Shown here: positions 1-7,528 of the stretch, piece by piece
Layout: every line of letters begins with the position of its first letter
How positions within the stretch are numbered: position 1 is the first letter of the stretch
From: Roseospira visakhapatnamensis
GTDB taxonomy: Bacteria; Pseudomonadota; Alphaproteobacteria; Rhodospirillales; Rhodospirillaceae
NCBI RefSeq assembly: GCF_014197915.1
Contig: NZ_JACIGK010000006.1
Span: 1-64,000 of the forward strand
Direction: 5' to 3'
DNA: 64,000 bases
Notes under the pieces: generated by a model
Seen by the model: only the letters and a program-made list of their open reading frames with translations
Told to the model about the DNA's origin: nothing
The model's database searches: none
Position numbers and translations under genes: made by a program

Positions 1-73
1 GCCCCGTCCGCCGATCCGGCAGGGCCGCGCACCGCTCCCGCAGCGCCGCGATTTGCTCTTCAAGCCACCTCAC
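1..73 (-). CDS. partial hypothetical protein cut by the left edge
   Basis: A minus-strand reading frame opens at a GTG at 73 and runs off the left edge. It encodes a short helical start (VRWLEEQIAALRERCAALP). The composition looks like a coiled coil and codon use fits the GC-rich background, but the ribosome site is weak and only 24 codons are visible. It would follow the phage-type early genes in the same direction. No function can be given. Confidence 0.25.
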   Translation of the reverse strand, partial: MRWLEEQIAALRERCAALPDRRTG

Positions 74-146
74 CCAGAGGGTGAATCACATCCCGTGTCC
101 CGTGTCCAAGCCTTTCAGCTCAAAATGAGAACTGCTGCTCCTGGAC

Positions 147-371
147 ATGAACCTTGCCTTGATCGAACTCCTCTTGCACCGCGAGGTCCTCGCGGAAGAC
201 GAGGTGCAGGCGGCACTCGAAGAGGCGTCGGCGAGACTGAAGACGGACATGAACGGCCTCATCACGGGCAGTGCCTTGGATTACATCCAGGATGGCGATG
301 CACGCTTGGTGCGCCTCGCCGGGATCACACGGCGAGTTCAGATCGCGCGTCGAGGAAAGGCCTCAGACTGA
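147..371 (+). CDS. small hypothetical protein (74 aa)
   Basis: A 74-residue protein starting MNLALIELLLHREVL, acidic and helical, with a basic tail. The residue pattern (alternating Leu/Glu/Ala heptads) looks like real protein rather than a shadow frame. It reads opposite to the neighbouring small phage-type genes, and its last 47 bases overlap the end of the gene on the other strand. The ribosome site before the ATG is weak. I do not recognise the family. The alternative is a spurious frame. Confidence 0.4.
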   Translation: MNLALIELLLHREVLAEDEVQAALEEASARLKTDMNGLITGSALDYIQDGDARLVRLAGITRRVQIARRGKASD

Positions 372-675
372 TCGCCGGCAACGGCGACAGACCTCTAGGG
401 GCGGGGCGCGCCGGGCGCATCGCCTTCAGGCGCGCGATGAGGTCCTGCGCCTCGTCGGCCGTCGGCGCCGGGACCGTCCCGTCCTCTGGCCAGTCCGCCA
501 GCACGTCCTCCACGCTTGGGCGCGAAGGGTGCGCGTACAGGCGCATGAAGGTCAGCGCCCACGGCGGGATCTCGCCCAGCCCCTGGGCGACCTCGAACGC
601 CCGGTCATGCTGCGCCTGCCGGCGAGCATCCCAATCCATCCGGCCCGAGCCGGCGCTTTCGTGATCCATGCTCAT
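325..675 (-). CDS. small phage-type hypothetical protein (116 aa)
   Basis: The start is placed at the ATG at 675 because it overlaps the TGA of the upstream gene as ATGA, which indicates translational coupling. The protein begins MSMDHESAGSGRMDWDARR and contains a segment (EIPPWALTFMRLYAHPS) typical of small phage early proteins. It is the last member of a three-gene leftward set after the Ner-like regulator. No catalytic motif, membrane segment or signal peptide is seen. Function is unknown. The position argues for a role in early phage or transposon development. Confidence 0.6.
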   Translation of the reverse strand: MSMDHESAGSGRMDWDARRQAQHDRAFEVAQGLGEIPPWALTFMRLYAHPSRPSVEDVLADWPEDGTVPAPTADEAQDLIARLKAMRPARPAPRGLSPLPAISLRPFLDARSELAV

Positions 676-1040
676 GCCACCGCCCCCCGGGGCTCGCGAA
701 CCACCAGGGTCGCCAGGGCGTCCGGCTCTTGGAGCGCCAGCATCGCCCGCTCTACCGGCGCGCCGTCCACCCACAGCGTGGTACCGTCGTCCAGTGCGCT
801 GACCAGCCTGTCGCGCGCGGCGGTCAAGGCGTCCGCCATCCCGGCGGTCTGTCTGGGCGCGTCCCAGGCATGCGCCCAAACGACCAGGTCCATCAGGTCG
901 GCCAGTGCCCGCATGGCAGCCGTGGGCGACATATGCCGCGCGCGGAGGCTCATCTGGCAGTAGGTGGCGCGGGCGCTCGCCGTCCCGTCATCCAGCAGCC
1001 GCACCGCCGCCAGACCTCCTCGTCGCGTCGTCGTGCTCAT
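672..1040 (-). CDS. small phage-type hypothetical protein (122 aa)
   Basis: A 122-residue protein beginning MSTTTRRGGLAAVRLLDD. Both ends are coupled: its ATG overlaps the TGA of the Ner-like gene (ATGA at 1037-1040), and its own TGA overlaps the next gene's ATG. The sequence is mostly alpha-helical with repeated Ala-Leu-Asp segments and no Cys or His cluster. I do not recognise the family. The tight coupling says it is made together with the regulator upstream. It could be a phage accessory or host-takeover protein, but nothing in the sequence proves that. Confidence 0.6.
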   Translation of the reverse strand: MSTTTRRGGLAAVRLLDDGTASARATYCQMSLRARHMSPTAAMRALADLMDLVVWAHAWDAPRQTAGMADALTAARDRLVSALDDGTTLWVDGAPVERAMLALQEPDALATLVVREPRGAVA

Positions 1041-1402
1041 GCCACACGCTCCTTTTGCCGCTGACCGCCAGGGGCGGGCGCGGTATGTTCAGAGAGTGAG
1101 CGCATCCGGTGCCGGGCCGGAGACCGCGTCTGCGTGAGGCGGCGGCCGGTCTCGGAGCACCAGCGCTCAGGCCACAGATCCTGGGCCGTCATGCCGATCG
1201 CTTCGGCAATCACCGGCTCCAGGTGGATGTTCGGATTGACGCAGGCGTCCGTCAGGGCGCGGCCCGAGACGCCGACCGTGCGAGCGAGTTGCCGAAAACT
1301 CAGCCCGCGCAACCGCAACTGATAGAGGATCCACGCCCGCCGCGCGGCGGGCTCTTTCGGAACCTCGTTGCTTCTGTGGTGTGTGCTCATGAGAAAAATC
1401 AT
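1037..1402 (-). CDS. Ner/Nlp-type winged-helix DNA-binding regulator
   Basis: This 121-residue protein has the fold signature of the Mu Ner / E. coli Nlp family. A helix-turn-helix (LSFRQLARTVGVSGRAL) is followed by the typical end of the domain (IAEAIGMTAQDLWPERW). In Mu-like phages Ner is the early negative regulator that acts beside the c repressor. Here it is divergent from a CI-type repressor across a 156-base spacer, which is the expected immunity layout. The C-terminal 40 residues are a basic tail not needed for the fold. MSTHH, four codons in, is an alternative start. Confidence 0.75.
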   Translation of the reverse strand: MIFLMSTHHRSNEVPKEPAARRAWILYQLRLRGLSFRQLARTVGVSGRALTDACVNPNIHLEPVIAEAIGMTAQDLWPERWCSETGRRLTQTRSPARHRMRSLSEHTAPAPGGQRQKERVA

Positions 1403-1558
1403 ATTTCCGTTTTCAGACCCACGTAAGTCCGAAAACGGATTTCAGAGTTCCGCGAATTCGGAAAACCGATTGCTGGTCCGCAACGCATTGGTATTAGAAG
1501 AAAAAAGGGAACTCCGAAACGACCGTTGCTGGAGTGCACAAATTTCGGAGTTCGGAGT
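1403..1558. promoter_or_regulatory. divergent phage-type promoter/operator region
   Basis: This AT-richer spacer separates the Ner-like gene from the repressor. It holds several copies of a TTCCG / CGGAA half-site: an inverted pair TCCGTTTTC (1406-1414) and GAAAACGGA (1431-1439), a second pair TTCCG (1448-1452) and CGGAA (1459-1463), a half-site at 1513-1517, and TTTCGGAG just before the repressor start. Repeated dyads between divergent regulators are what operators for the repressor and the Ner-like protein would look like. Binding is inferred, not shown. Confidence 0.5.
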
Positions 1559-2011
1559 GTGAACCCCGAAATCGATACAGACGCTGGATTTCGTGCGCGG
1601 CTCGGCGAGTTGGTGGCAGACGCACCACCCTTTCAGTGGGCCAAACAGGCCGGTGTTCCCCCTGGCTCCTGGGACCGTGCCTGGAATAAGGGCGCAATTC
1701 CGAAGGCGCCGCATCTCATTCGGATAGCGGAACATGGTGGGGTCACGCTGGATTGGCTGCTGACGGGCGACGGTCCGATGCACCGCGACGGCAGTGCAGA
1801 ACAGCCTAAACAGGCGGTGGATACAGATCTTCTGCGTGACTGTATAGAAGTCCTGCACGAGGAATTGGATCTGCGCGAAGTCAAGCTTACGCCGACGCAA
1901 GAAGCTGAGGCAATTTCACTGCTTTATGATTTGGCTCGACCGGAGTCTGGTCAGCGGACGAAGCCTGTCGACAGAGGTGTAGTCGTCCGTATATTGCGGA
2001 TGGCCGGGTAA
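1559..2011 (+). CDS. phage CI-type repressor-like HTH protein
   Basis: The start is set at the GTG at 1559, because GGAG at 1547-1550 lies eight bases before it; a frame-consistent ATG at 1526 has no such site. The 150-residue product has an N-terminal helix-turn-helix in which the segment PHLIRIAEHGGVTLDWLLTG is the hallmark of phage repressors of the bacteriophage CI HTH family. The C-terminal half is acidic and helical, with no S24 peptidase Ser/Lys dyad, so RecA-triggered self-cleavage is not expected. It probably represses both divergent promoters of the immunity region. Confidence 0.7.
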   Translation: MNPEIDTDAGFRARLGELVADAPPFQWAKQAGVPPGSWDRAWNKGAIPKAPHLIRIAEHGGVTLDWLLTGDGPMHRDGSAEQPKQAVDTDLLRDCIEVLHEELDLREVKLTPTQEAEAISLLYDLARPESGQRTKPVDRGVVVRILRMAG

Positions 2012-2031
2012 ATAAAAGAAGACATCTAGCT

Positions 2032-2637
2032 ATGAACGACAGTGCCGAAGATCGTAAACAGCGCTTACGCCAGATCATTGGCGGGGATGAAAAACGATCC
2101 CACTCAAAATCTTCCGGTCACACTATAACCGGCAACAACAACATCGTCGGGAATGGAAATTCGATCAATCTTCACGAACCAAAAATTGTTAGGAAGGTCT
2201 ATGTTCAGACGGGTGTCGGCACTATTGACGCCGCACAGAAAAAACAGATCAACGAGATGTTTGCCGAGTGGGCACGAGTGCGCGATCTTGTGCGAAAGAC
2301 GAGCCCAGAATATAAAGCTCTGCGGAGCGCCTTCAATCGATACATGGGCGTCAATAGTTACCATGAGATAAAGCAGGATGATTTTGACAAGGCCGTTACT
2401 TGGCTTCAGCGCCAGACCGGCATTGTCCTTTCCATGTCCTCAGCCAAGACGCGAGTCCCCGATTGGCGAAAAAAACGCTACGCGTCAATCAATGCTCGCG
2501 CCAAAGAGTTCCCAGGCGGTGCTGAGCGCTATCGCCTTTTCGCTAAGGAGCGCTTCGGAACAACGTCATTGAAGGAATTGACCGACGAACAGCTTGATGC
2601 AGTATACCACCATGTTTTTGGGTGGCGAAGGCAGTAA
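2032..2637 (+). CDS. phage regulatory protein with two ORF6C-like modules
   Basis: A 201-residue protein 20 bases after the repressor. Residues 28-50 hold an Asn/Gly-rich stretch (ITGNNNIVGNGNSINLH) like beta-helical or tail-type linkers. Two tandem helical modules follow. Each has the ORF6C pattern of a basic helix, then F(N/K)xxxGxxSxxELxxxxFDxAVxWL: the first around residues 68-130 and the second around 144-198. ORF6C domains are found in phage antirepressors. The N-terminal Bro or KilA-N domain usual in antirepressors is missing, so this may be a shortened partner of the repressor. The exact role is unknown. Confidence 0.55.
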   Translation: MNDSAEDRKQRLRQIIGGDEKRSHSKSSGHTITGNNNIVGNGNSINLHEPKIVRKVYVQTGVGTIDAAQKKQINEMFAEWARVRDLVRKTSPEYKALRSAFNRYMGVNSYHEIKQDDFDKAVTWLQRQTGIVLSMSSAKTRVPDWRKKRYASINARAKEFPGGAERYRLFAKERFGTTSLKELTDEQLDAVYHHVFGWRRQ

Positions 2638-2791
2638 GACCAAGATTTATTGGCGTCACCATCGACGGTCAAGCGTGGAAACACTCGGCGTAAGGTTGGT
2701 TTCTCGAAGGATTGATTATAGATCGTATAGAACTACGTGTGTTCGTCAGCCGTATGCGCGGCTATTGAGTGCATCATCAGGAGATTCCACC

Positions 2792-3097
2792 ATGTTCTGC
2801 CGGCACCTCTTATCGTGCACCACTGCCCTAACGCTAGTACTAGCCATCGCCGCGCCAACCCAGGCTGCGGACGTGCCATACACACGAGGTAGCTGGACTA
2901 AAGAGATAGGAGACGTTCAGGGTGTTGTAAACGAAGGTGCAGCGCTGATCCGTCGTTTTGGTTGGCGTTGCGATAGCGTGTCCAGTATCGTCCGACGTTG
3001 GCCTTCGTCCGGTTTCGTTTTTTACTGTAATGACTTCCGGTATAGCTACGATGTATGGGACCGTGGCGGACGCTGGGTCGCCAAGATCAACGACTGA
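2792..3097 (+). CDS. small secreted hypothetical protein (101 aa)
   Basis: The ATG at 2792 is preceded by AGGAG at a good distance, while the longer frame upstream has no support. The product starts with a clear Sec signal peptide (basic MFCRHLL, a hydrophobic core, then APTQA-ADV), giving a mature protein of about 76 residues with two Cys and many aromatic residues. It is likely periplasmic. I do not recognise the family. It lies downstream of the phage regulators but has its own leader, so it may be a host gene or a lysogenic-conversion gene. Confidence 0.55.
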   Translation: MFCRHLLSCTTALTLVLAIAAPTQAADVPYTRGSWTKEIGDVQGVVNEGAALIRRFGWRCDSVSSIVRRWPSSGFVFYCNDFRYSYDVWDRGGRWVAKIND

Positions 3098-3433
3098 TCA
3101 AGCGGCGCGGACCGGCGATCATCCCCGCTCGGCCGTGTGCCAAATCCCTGCCGATCCGCGATCATTCGCAACCAGGCTGTGCCAAATCCCCTTTCGGCCG
3201 CCGGCCCAATTTTTCTTGGGATCCCAATACGTTTCGGCAAATCCCTCAGAATCCCGCCTGTGCCAAAACGATCACCTCCCCACAGCTTCCCGATTGGGTG
3301 TGCCTTTGGCGGACAATCCGCCAAGTCAGCGGTGGAGCGGGTGACGGTGGCTCGGGCTGGGGCCTCGGCGCGCCAGAGAGCCGCTGCGGCGTACAAAGAG
3401 GGAATAGCGGTTCCTCGCGGGACCTTTCATGAT
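3098..3433. other. intergenic stretch with degenerate direct repeats
   Basis: No gene is supported here. Four related units centred on TGTGCCAAATCCC lie at 3136-3148, 3178-3190, about 3233-3245 (degenerate) and 3259-3268 (degenerate), at spacings of roughly 40-55 bases. They are not palindromes. They may be remnants of a tandem repeat or of a lost coding repeat, and they end where the IS3 remnant begins. Confidence 0.4.
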
Positions 3434-3700
3434 TGAGCTGGCCCCAAGGATCTGGACAGGTTGGTTGGCTCTGAGGTGAGCTTCCTGGACCACACAGGAG
3501 AGGCCACGATGCCGAAGCAGACCCGCCGCAACCACAGCGCCGCATTCAAGGCCAAGGTGGCCCTGGAGACCTTGCGGGGTGAGAAGACCGTGTCCGAGTT
3601 GAGCGCCAAGTGCGGCGTCCACCCGACCTTGATCAACCAGTGGAGGCGAATGCTCAGCGAGCAGGCGTCGGTGGTGTTCGAAAAGGACGGTGGCCCGGAC
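3434..3700 (+). mobile_element. IS3-family left end with truncated orfA
   Basis: The stretch begins with a TGAGCTGGCCCC end and contains the start of an IS3 OrfA at 3509 (MPKQTRRNHSAAFKAKVAL, then a helix-turn-helix GEKTVSELSAKCGVHPTLI). Similarity stops near residue 60, after the VFEKDGG segment. The leucine zipper, the frameshift site and all of OrfB with its DDE residues are absent. The frame then runs by chance into the TPR gene downstream, so an automatic annotation could report a false 481-residue fusion. The element is dead. Confidence 0.75.
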
Positions 3701-3958
3701 GAGAAGAAAACGGGACCCGGACGGCGCGGTTTTGCTATCCTTCCCGATGTGGTTCAGACATCCCGGCCGACGAAAAGAGTGACCTTTTCGAAGGCCGGCC
3801 GGCCTGACTACGCCGGCGCGGCGAAGCCGCGGAGCCGCGCGCCCCGAAGGGGCGCTGCGGCGAGAAAATCAAAGACTCATCTTCTTCGGCGGGCCGTTGA
3901 GACCATGGGCCCGCCGAGTCAATGCAAGTGTTGCTCAGTATCAGAAGGGAGAGACGCC

Positions 3959-4906
3959 GTGCCCGTCAGCAAGACCCGCCGCAAAAACGGCAAGACGGCC
4001 CCCAAGCCGGTGCCCCGGAAACGCCGGAAAACCGATCCGTCCCCGGCCCCGCTTCCGGAGGACCTTCCCCCGCGGGTGGCCATGGAGAAGATGATGGCCA
4101 ATCTCCAGAGGAGCCTGGTCGTTGACGATCTCCTGGGCGAGGCGGAGGCCGATCCGCTCCACGCGGCGCAGGATGTCATGTATGACGCCTGGGAACGCGG
4201 GACGAAACGGGAGCGGATTGCCCTGGCGAAGCGGGCGCTCGGGATCTCGGAGCTCTGCGCCGACGCCTGGCTGCTGCTGGCCGAGGAGGAGGCCAAGGGC
4301 ATCATTGAGAGGCGGGCCACCCTGGACAAGGCCGTGGCCGCCGGGGAACAGGCCGTGTGGCACGCCCTGGGGGAGGAGGCATTCGAGGAGGAGGAGGGGC
4401 ACTTCTGGGGGATCCTGGAAACGCGCCCCTACATGCGGGCGCGGGCGGCTCTGGCCGACTGCCTGTGGGAGATGGGGGACCGCGACGAGGCCGTGGCCCA
4501 CTGGCGCGACATGCTGCGACTGTGCCCGAACGACAACCTGGGCATCCGCCATGTGCTGGCGCCGAAACTGCTGCACCTGAACCTGTTCGAGGCCGCCCGG
4601 GACCTGCTCGACGAGTACGAGGAGCCGGACTTCGCCGAGTGGGCCTACACCGACGCCCTGCTGAAGTACAAACAGGGCGGGCCCACATCGGGGGCCGGCA
4701 AGGCATTGGCCGCGGCGATCAAGGCCAACCCCCATGTGCCGGCGTACCTGCTCGGCGAGACACGCCTGCCGAAACAGCCGCCGCCCCACTATGCCCTGGG
4801 ATCAAAGGAGGAGGCCGTCCTCTATGTCTTCTCCAGCCTGGAAACCTGGACCTCGACCAAGGGCGCCCTGGCCTGGCTGAACGAGACCGCCAAAAACATC
4901 CTGTAA
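3959..4906 (+). CDS. tetratricopeptide-repeat protein, ST7-like
   Basis: The start is set at the GTG at 3959, preceded by GAAGGGAG; the first 45 residues are Lys/Arg/Pro-rich and disordered. The rest (about residues 60-315) is a TPR solenoid of the bacterial ST7-like kind, with the recognisable run GHFWGILETRPYMRARAAL and the block NPHVPAYLLG near the end. Such proteins are thought to act as binding scaffolds, and no enzyme motif is present. The gene sits between a truncated IS3 and a truncated IS1380, 450 bases before the Wadjet operon. It is probably island cargo, and a link to the defence system is not shown. Confidence 0.65.
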   Translation: MPVSKTRRKNGKTAPKPVPRKRRKTDPSPAPLPEDLPPRVAMEKMMANLQRSLVVDDLLGEAEADPLHAAQDVMYDAWERGTKRERIALAKRALGISELCADAWLLLAEEEAKGIIERRATLDKAVAAGEQAVWHALGEEAFEEEEGHFWGILETRPYMRARAALADCLWEMGDRDEAVAHWRDMLRLCPNDNLGIRHVLAPKLLHLNLFEAARDLLDEYEEPDFAEWAYTDALLKYKQGGPTSGAGKALAAAIKANPHVPAYLLGETRLPKQPPPHYALGSKEEAVLYVFSSLETWTSTKGALAWLNETAKNIL

Positions 4907-4948
4907 AAAATCGGCCGCCCGAAATCTACGATAAACGTCTGTTATCGT

Positions 4949-5203
4949 TCACAAAGCCTCAGCCCGCCCGAACCCTGGTGACAGATCCGGGTTCATGTCG
5001 GCCAGGGTGTGCTGGATGTGGCCGGGGTCGCGCGGATCGTCCAGGCCGTCGGCCTGTCGGCCGGCCAGCCCGGTGCGCCGTTCGATTTCGCGCAGCGCCA
5101 GCAGACCGCCGTCCGAGGAGGCGGCGCCGCCGTCAAACCGGGCGACGATGTCCTTGTCGAGAACCGGTGACAGGCCGGTCAGCGGGAGGGTACGTTCGTC
5201 CAT
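4949..5203 (-). pseudogene. truncated IS1380-family transposase
   Basis: The N-terminal part of an IS1380 transposase is clear: VARFDGGAASSDGGLLALRE, then LADxxxGLDDPRDP-type sequence and HTLADM. Similarity ends about residue 68; the DDE catalytic core is missing and the last residues are unrelated. The remnant extends upstream toward the GATGAATAAAGCGGGC stretch near 5300, which resembles the element's end. It marks the left border of the Wadjet operon and points to past insertion or deletion there. Confidence 0.7.
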
Positions 5204-5352
5204 GGCGGGCGTCGTGATCTGGGGATCCGTGTTTTTGGCTTCGACACCCAGAAAATACGCGATCTCAGGATCTTACGCTACACCCGCCAACCCCGATGAA
5301 TAAAGCGGGCTAATTTGGGTTGTAGGTTTTCTGTTTCTTCCCTGGTGTTCAG

Positions 5353-6837
5353 ATGCTCTTGTTCGATCACTTGTCCCCGGATTTCTTCCTGATTTTTTCC
5401 CGGTCCAACCGGCACCTCTACGCCCAGGTGGTGACGGAGATTTACGATCAGTATTTTGGGGTGGGGTTCGTCTACCCAAAACGGAACGATCTGGTATTGG
5501 TCATCTACAATGTCCTGCGCGCCAATCCCGACCTCTGGACCGAGGACGAGGAGTTGCTTGGTCTGCCCGATGTGGTCCGAAAGCGAGGGCGACGGCTGCG
5601 GGTGCTGTCCGACGAGGCGGGGCAGGACCGGTTGCTCAAGCAGGCCCAACATATCTATCGGCGGCTGGTGGATACCGGCTGGTTGGAGGAAGAGGCCCAG
5701 GGCCTGAAGGTCACCGTGGACATGCCACCCGCGGCCCTGCTGGTGACGGAACGGCTGGTGGCTTTGCGCGAAGGCTTGGCGGTGGCCGCCGCGGGCGTGG
5801 TGGTCGCCATCCGCACGGCCTTGAACGCGGTGCGGGTCGACGGCCGGACCAATGCCGCGGGCCTGCGTAAGGCGGCGGAAAACGCCCAGGCTTTCGAGCG
5901 CTCCCTGCGGGTGGTTCTGTCTGATTTGCGGCGGGTGGAAAGAAAGGTCATGGACAGCGACAGCCTGGAGGCTCGCTACCAGGCCTTTTTCGAGGATTTC
6001 ATCGGCGAGGTGCTGCTGAAGGATCTGGAGGAGATCCAAGGCCCCAACCACCCCTACCGCCATCGAACGGAAATTCTCCGCGATGTCGAGGACATTTCCC
6101 TGTCCGACCATACCCGCGAGCGGGTGATGGAGGGCTATGTGGAGGACCGGATCAGTCCCAATGGCGCCGAGGCGCGAGCCCAGTTGGACCACGACCTGCG
6201 GGTCGTGGCCGCCGTCTTCGGGAACATCGACATCTCCCTGGACCACATCAATCGCTTCCGCCGCAAGTTGGAAAGCAAGCTGAGCAATACCATCCGCTAC
6301 GCCGAACAGGGGGAAGGGCGGATCTCACGCCGGGTGGTGGATCTGGTCCGCGGGTTGGAGGAAATCCGAGGCCGGTCGGAGATCCTTGGGCGGACGTCCT
6401 CGATCGTGCCGGGGCCTTATCTGGAACGTCCCCTCTACTTCGGCCGGGCGGTTTTGGCCGCGCCCCGTCGGCCCCGCCCACCGGTGGCCAGGCAACCCCT
6501 TGAGAGTCGCCGCGTCGATCCGGCCCAGGCCTTGCGCCGGGCCATGATGCGGGATTATGCCCAGTTGTTTCAGGTTGGGCCGGACCAAGTGCGCGCCTAC
6601 CTGGACCGGGTCCTGGATGGGCGGACGTCTCTCGAGGCGCGCGACATGCCCGTTACCTCGCTGGAAGAGTTCCTGGTGGTCGACGAATTGCGGCGCTATC
6701 GCCGGGGCATGCCGCCCTCCCTGGAACGGTGGTATGTGATCAAGGGGGCGGAGGGGTGGCGGGTTGACGAGTGGTTCCGTTGTCCGAATTTCCGTCTGAG
6801 CCTGTACGAAGGGATGGTCGATGCTGCCGGATCTTGA
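5353..6837 (+). CDS. jetA: Wadjet anti-plasmid system protein JetA (kleisin-like)
   Basis: JetA is the MukF/kleisin-like subunit of the Wadjet SMC complex, which senses small circular DNA such as plasmids and leads to its cleavage. The 494-residue product has an N-terminal winged-helix-like region (LFDHLSPDFFLIFSRSN, then the LYAQVVTEIY helix), a long charged helical middle part, and a C-terminal winged-helix-like part. It resembles the JetA family described as DUF5716 more than the DUF3375 type, so I do not assign a Wadjet subtype. Its end overlaps jetB by 17 bases. The operon reads rightward with no internal gaps. Confidence 0.85.
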   Translation: MLLFDHLSPDFFLIFSRSNRHLYAQVVTEIYDQYFGVGFVYPKRNDLVLVIYNVLRANPDLWTEDEELLGLPDVVRKRGRRLRVLSDEAGQDRLLKQAQHIYRRLVDTGWLEEEAQGLKVTVDMPPAALLVTERLVALREGLAVAAAGVVVAIRTALNAVRVDGRTNAAGLRKAAENAQAFERSLRVVLSDLRRVERKVMDSDSLEARYQAFFEDFIGEVLLKDLEEIQGPNHPYRHRTEILRDVEDISLSDHTRERVMEGYVEDRISPNGAEARAQLDHDLRVVAAVFGNIDISLDHINRFRRKLESKLSNTIRYAEQGEGRISRRVVDLVRGLEEIRGRSEILGRTSSIVPGPYLERPLYFGRAVLAAPRRPRPPVARQPLESRRVDPAQALRRAMMRDYAQLFQVGPDQVRAYLDRVLDGRTSLEARDMPVTSLEEFLVVDELRRYRRGMPPSLERWYVIKGAEGWRVDEWFRCPNFRLSLYEGMVDAAGS

Positions 6838-7528
6838 GCGCCTGGACCAAGCCACGGGCGGCAAGGCGGCGGAGGATATTTCCGCGGCCCTGCGCCTGTT
6901 GCTGAACAGGCAGTTCCTGTTCAGTGGTGATCGGGGGGTGGCCAAGGCCTACGACGTTCTGACCAACTCGCGCTACCGGTCTTTCATCGAGGATTGGGTG
7001 GACGTGCTGGGACTGGAGTTCGTCCTTCACCAGCGGGAACAATGGGTGGGACTGCTTCCCAAAGCCGAGATTTCCCATATACCTTCCATGAACCTGGCAG
7101 ATACCTTGGTTCTGCTGGTGGTGGGCCAGGCTTGGCAGGAGGCCGCCAACCGGGGGGATTTCAGTGGAGACCGGGCGGAGGTTCAAACCACCGTCAACCG
7201 GGTCTGGGATCTGTACGATACCCTTAGATCCGGTCTGACCGGGACGAGTATGGCCATCGGTGAGTTCCAACGCGCCCTGAAGGAACTGGACCGTCGGAAC
7301 CTGATCCTTCTGGGGGAGATGGACGGGGAGATGGAAGACCAGGACCTGCGCATCCGACCAATGGTGACCCACCTGTTGCGTGACGGGGAGGCCCTGCGGA
7401 TTCTAGAGGACTACGCCCGGTCCGAACGGGGTTTGATGAACCTTCGGGGGACGCGGGATGAAAGGAGCCGGGGCCCGGACGCGACGTCCGACGCGGAGGG
7501 CGGAACGGACGGGGAGGAGGCGCCATGA
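6821..7528 (+). CDS. jetB: Wadjet system protein JetB (KITE-like, DUF4194)
   Basis: JetB is the MukE-like winged-helix subunit that binds the kleisin JetA and the SMC heads. The 235-residue product has the DUF4194 pattern: a first winged helix with RLLLNRQFLFSGDRG, then LEFVLHQREQWVGLLP, and the C-terminal block IRPMVTHLLRDGEALRIL. The last 40 residues are a charged, likely disordered tail. The ATG at 6821 lies inside the end of jetA, and its TGA overlaps jetC as ATGA, so the three subunits should be made in fixed ratio. Confidence 0.88.
   Translation: MLPDLERLDQATGGKAAEDISAALRLLLNRQFLFSGDRGVAKAYDVLTNSRYRSFIEDWVDVLGLEFVLHQREQWVGLLPKAEISHIPSMNLADTLVLLVVGQAWQEAANRGDFSGDRAEVQTTVNRVWDLYDTLRSGLTGTSMAIGEFQRALKELDRRNLILLGEMDGEMEDQDLRIRPMVTHLLRDGEALRILEDYARSERGLMNLRGTRDERSRGPDATSDAEGGTDGEEAP

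Noticed and set aside
3136..3268. CRISPR-like array
   Set aside because: The units are degenerate, spacing is uneven and the intervening sequences overlap related sequence. No cas genes are adjacent.
3461..4906. A 481-residue IS3-OrfA/TPR fusion protein
   Set aside because: The two parts are unrelated, transposase similarity stops abruptly, and a GTG with a ribosome site starts the TPR gene at 3959.
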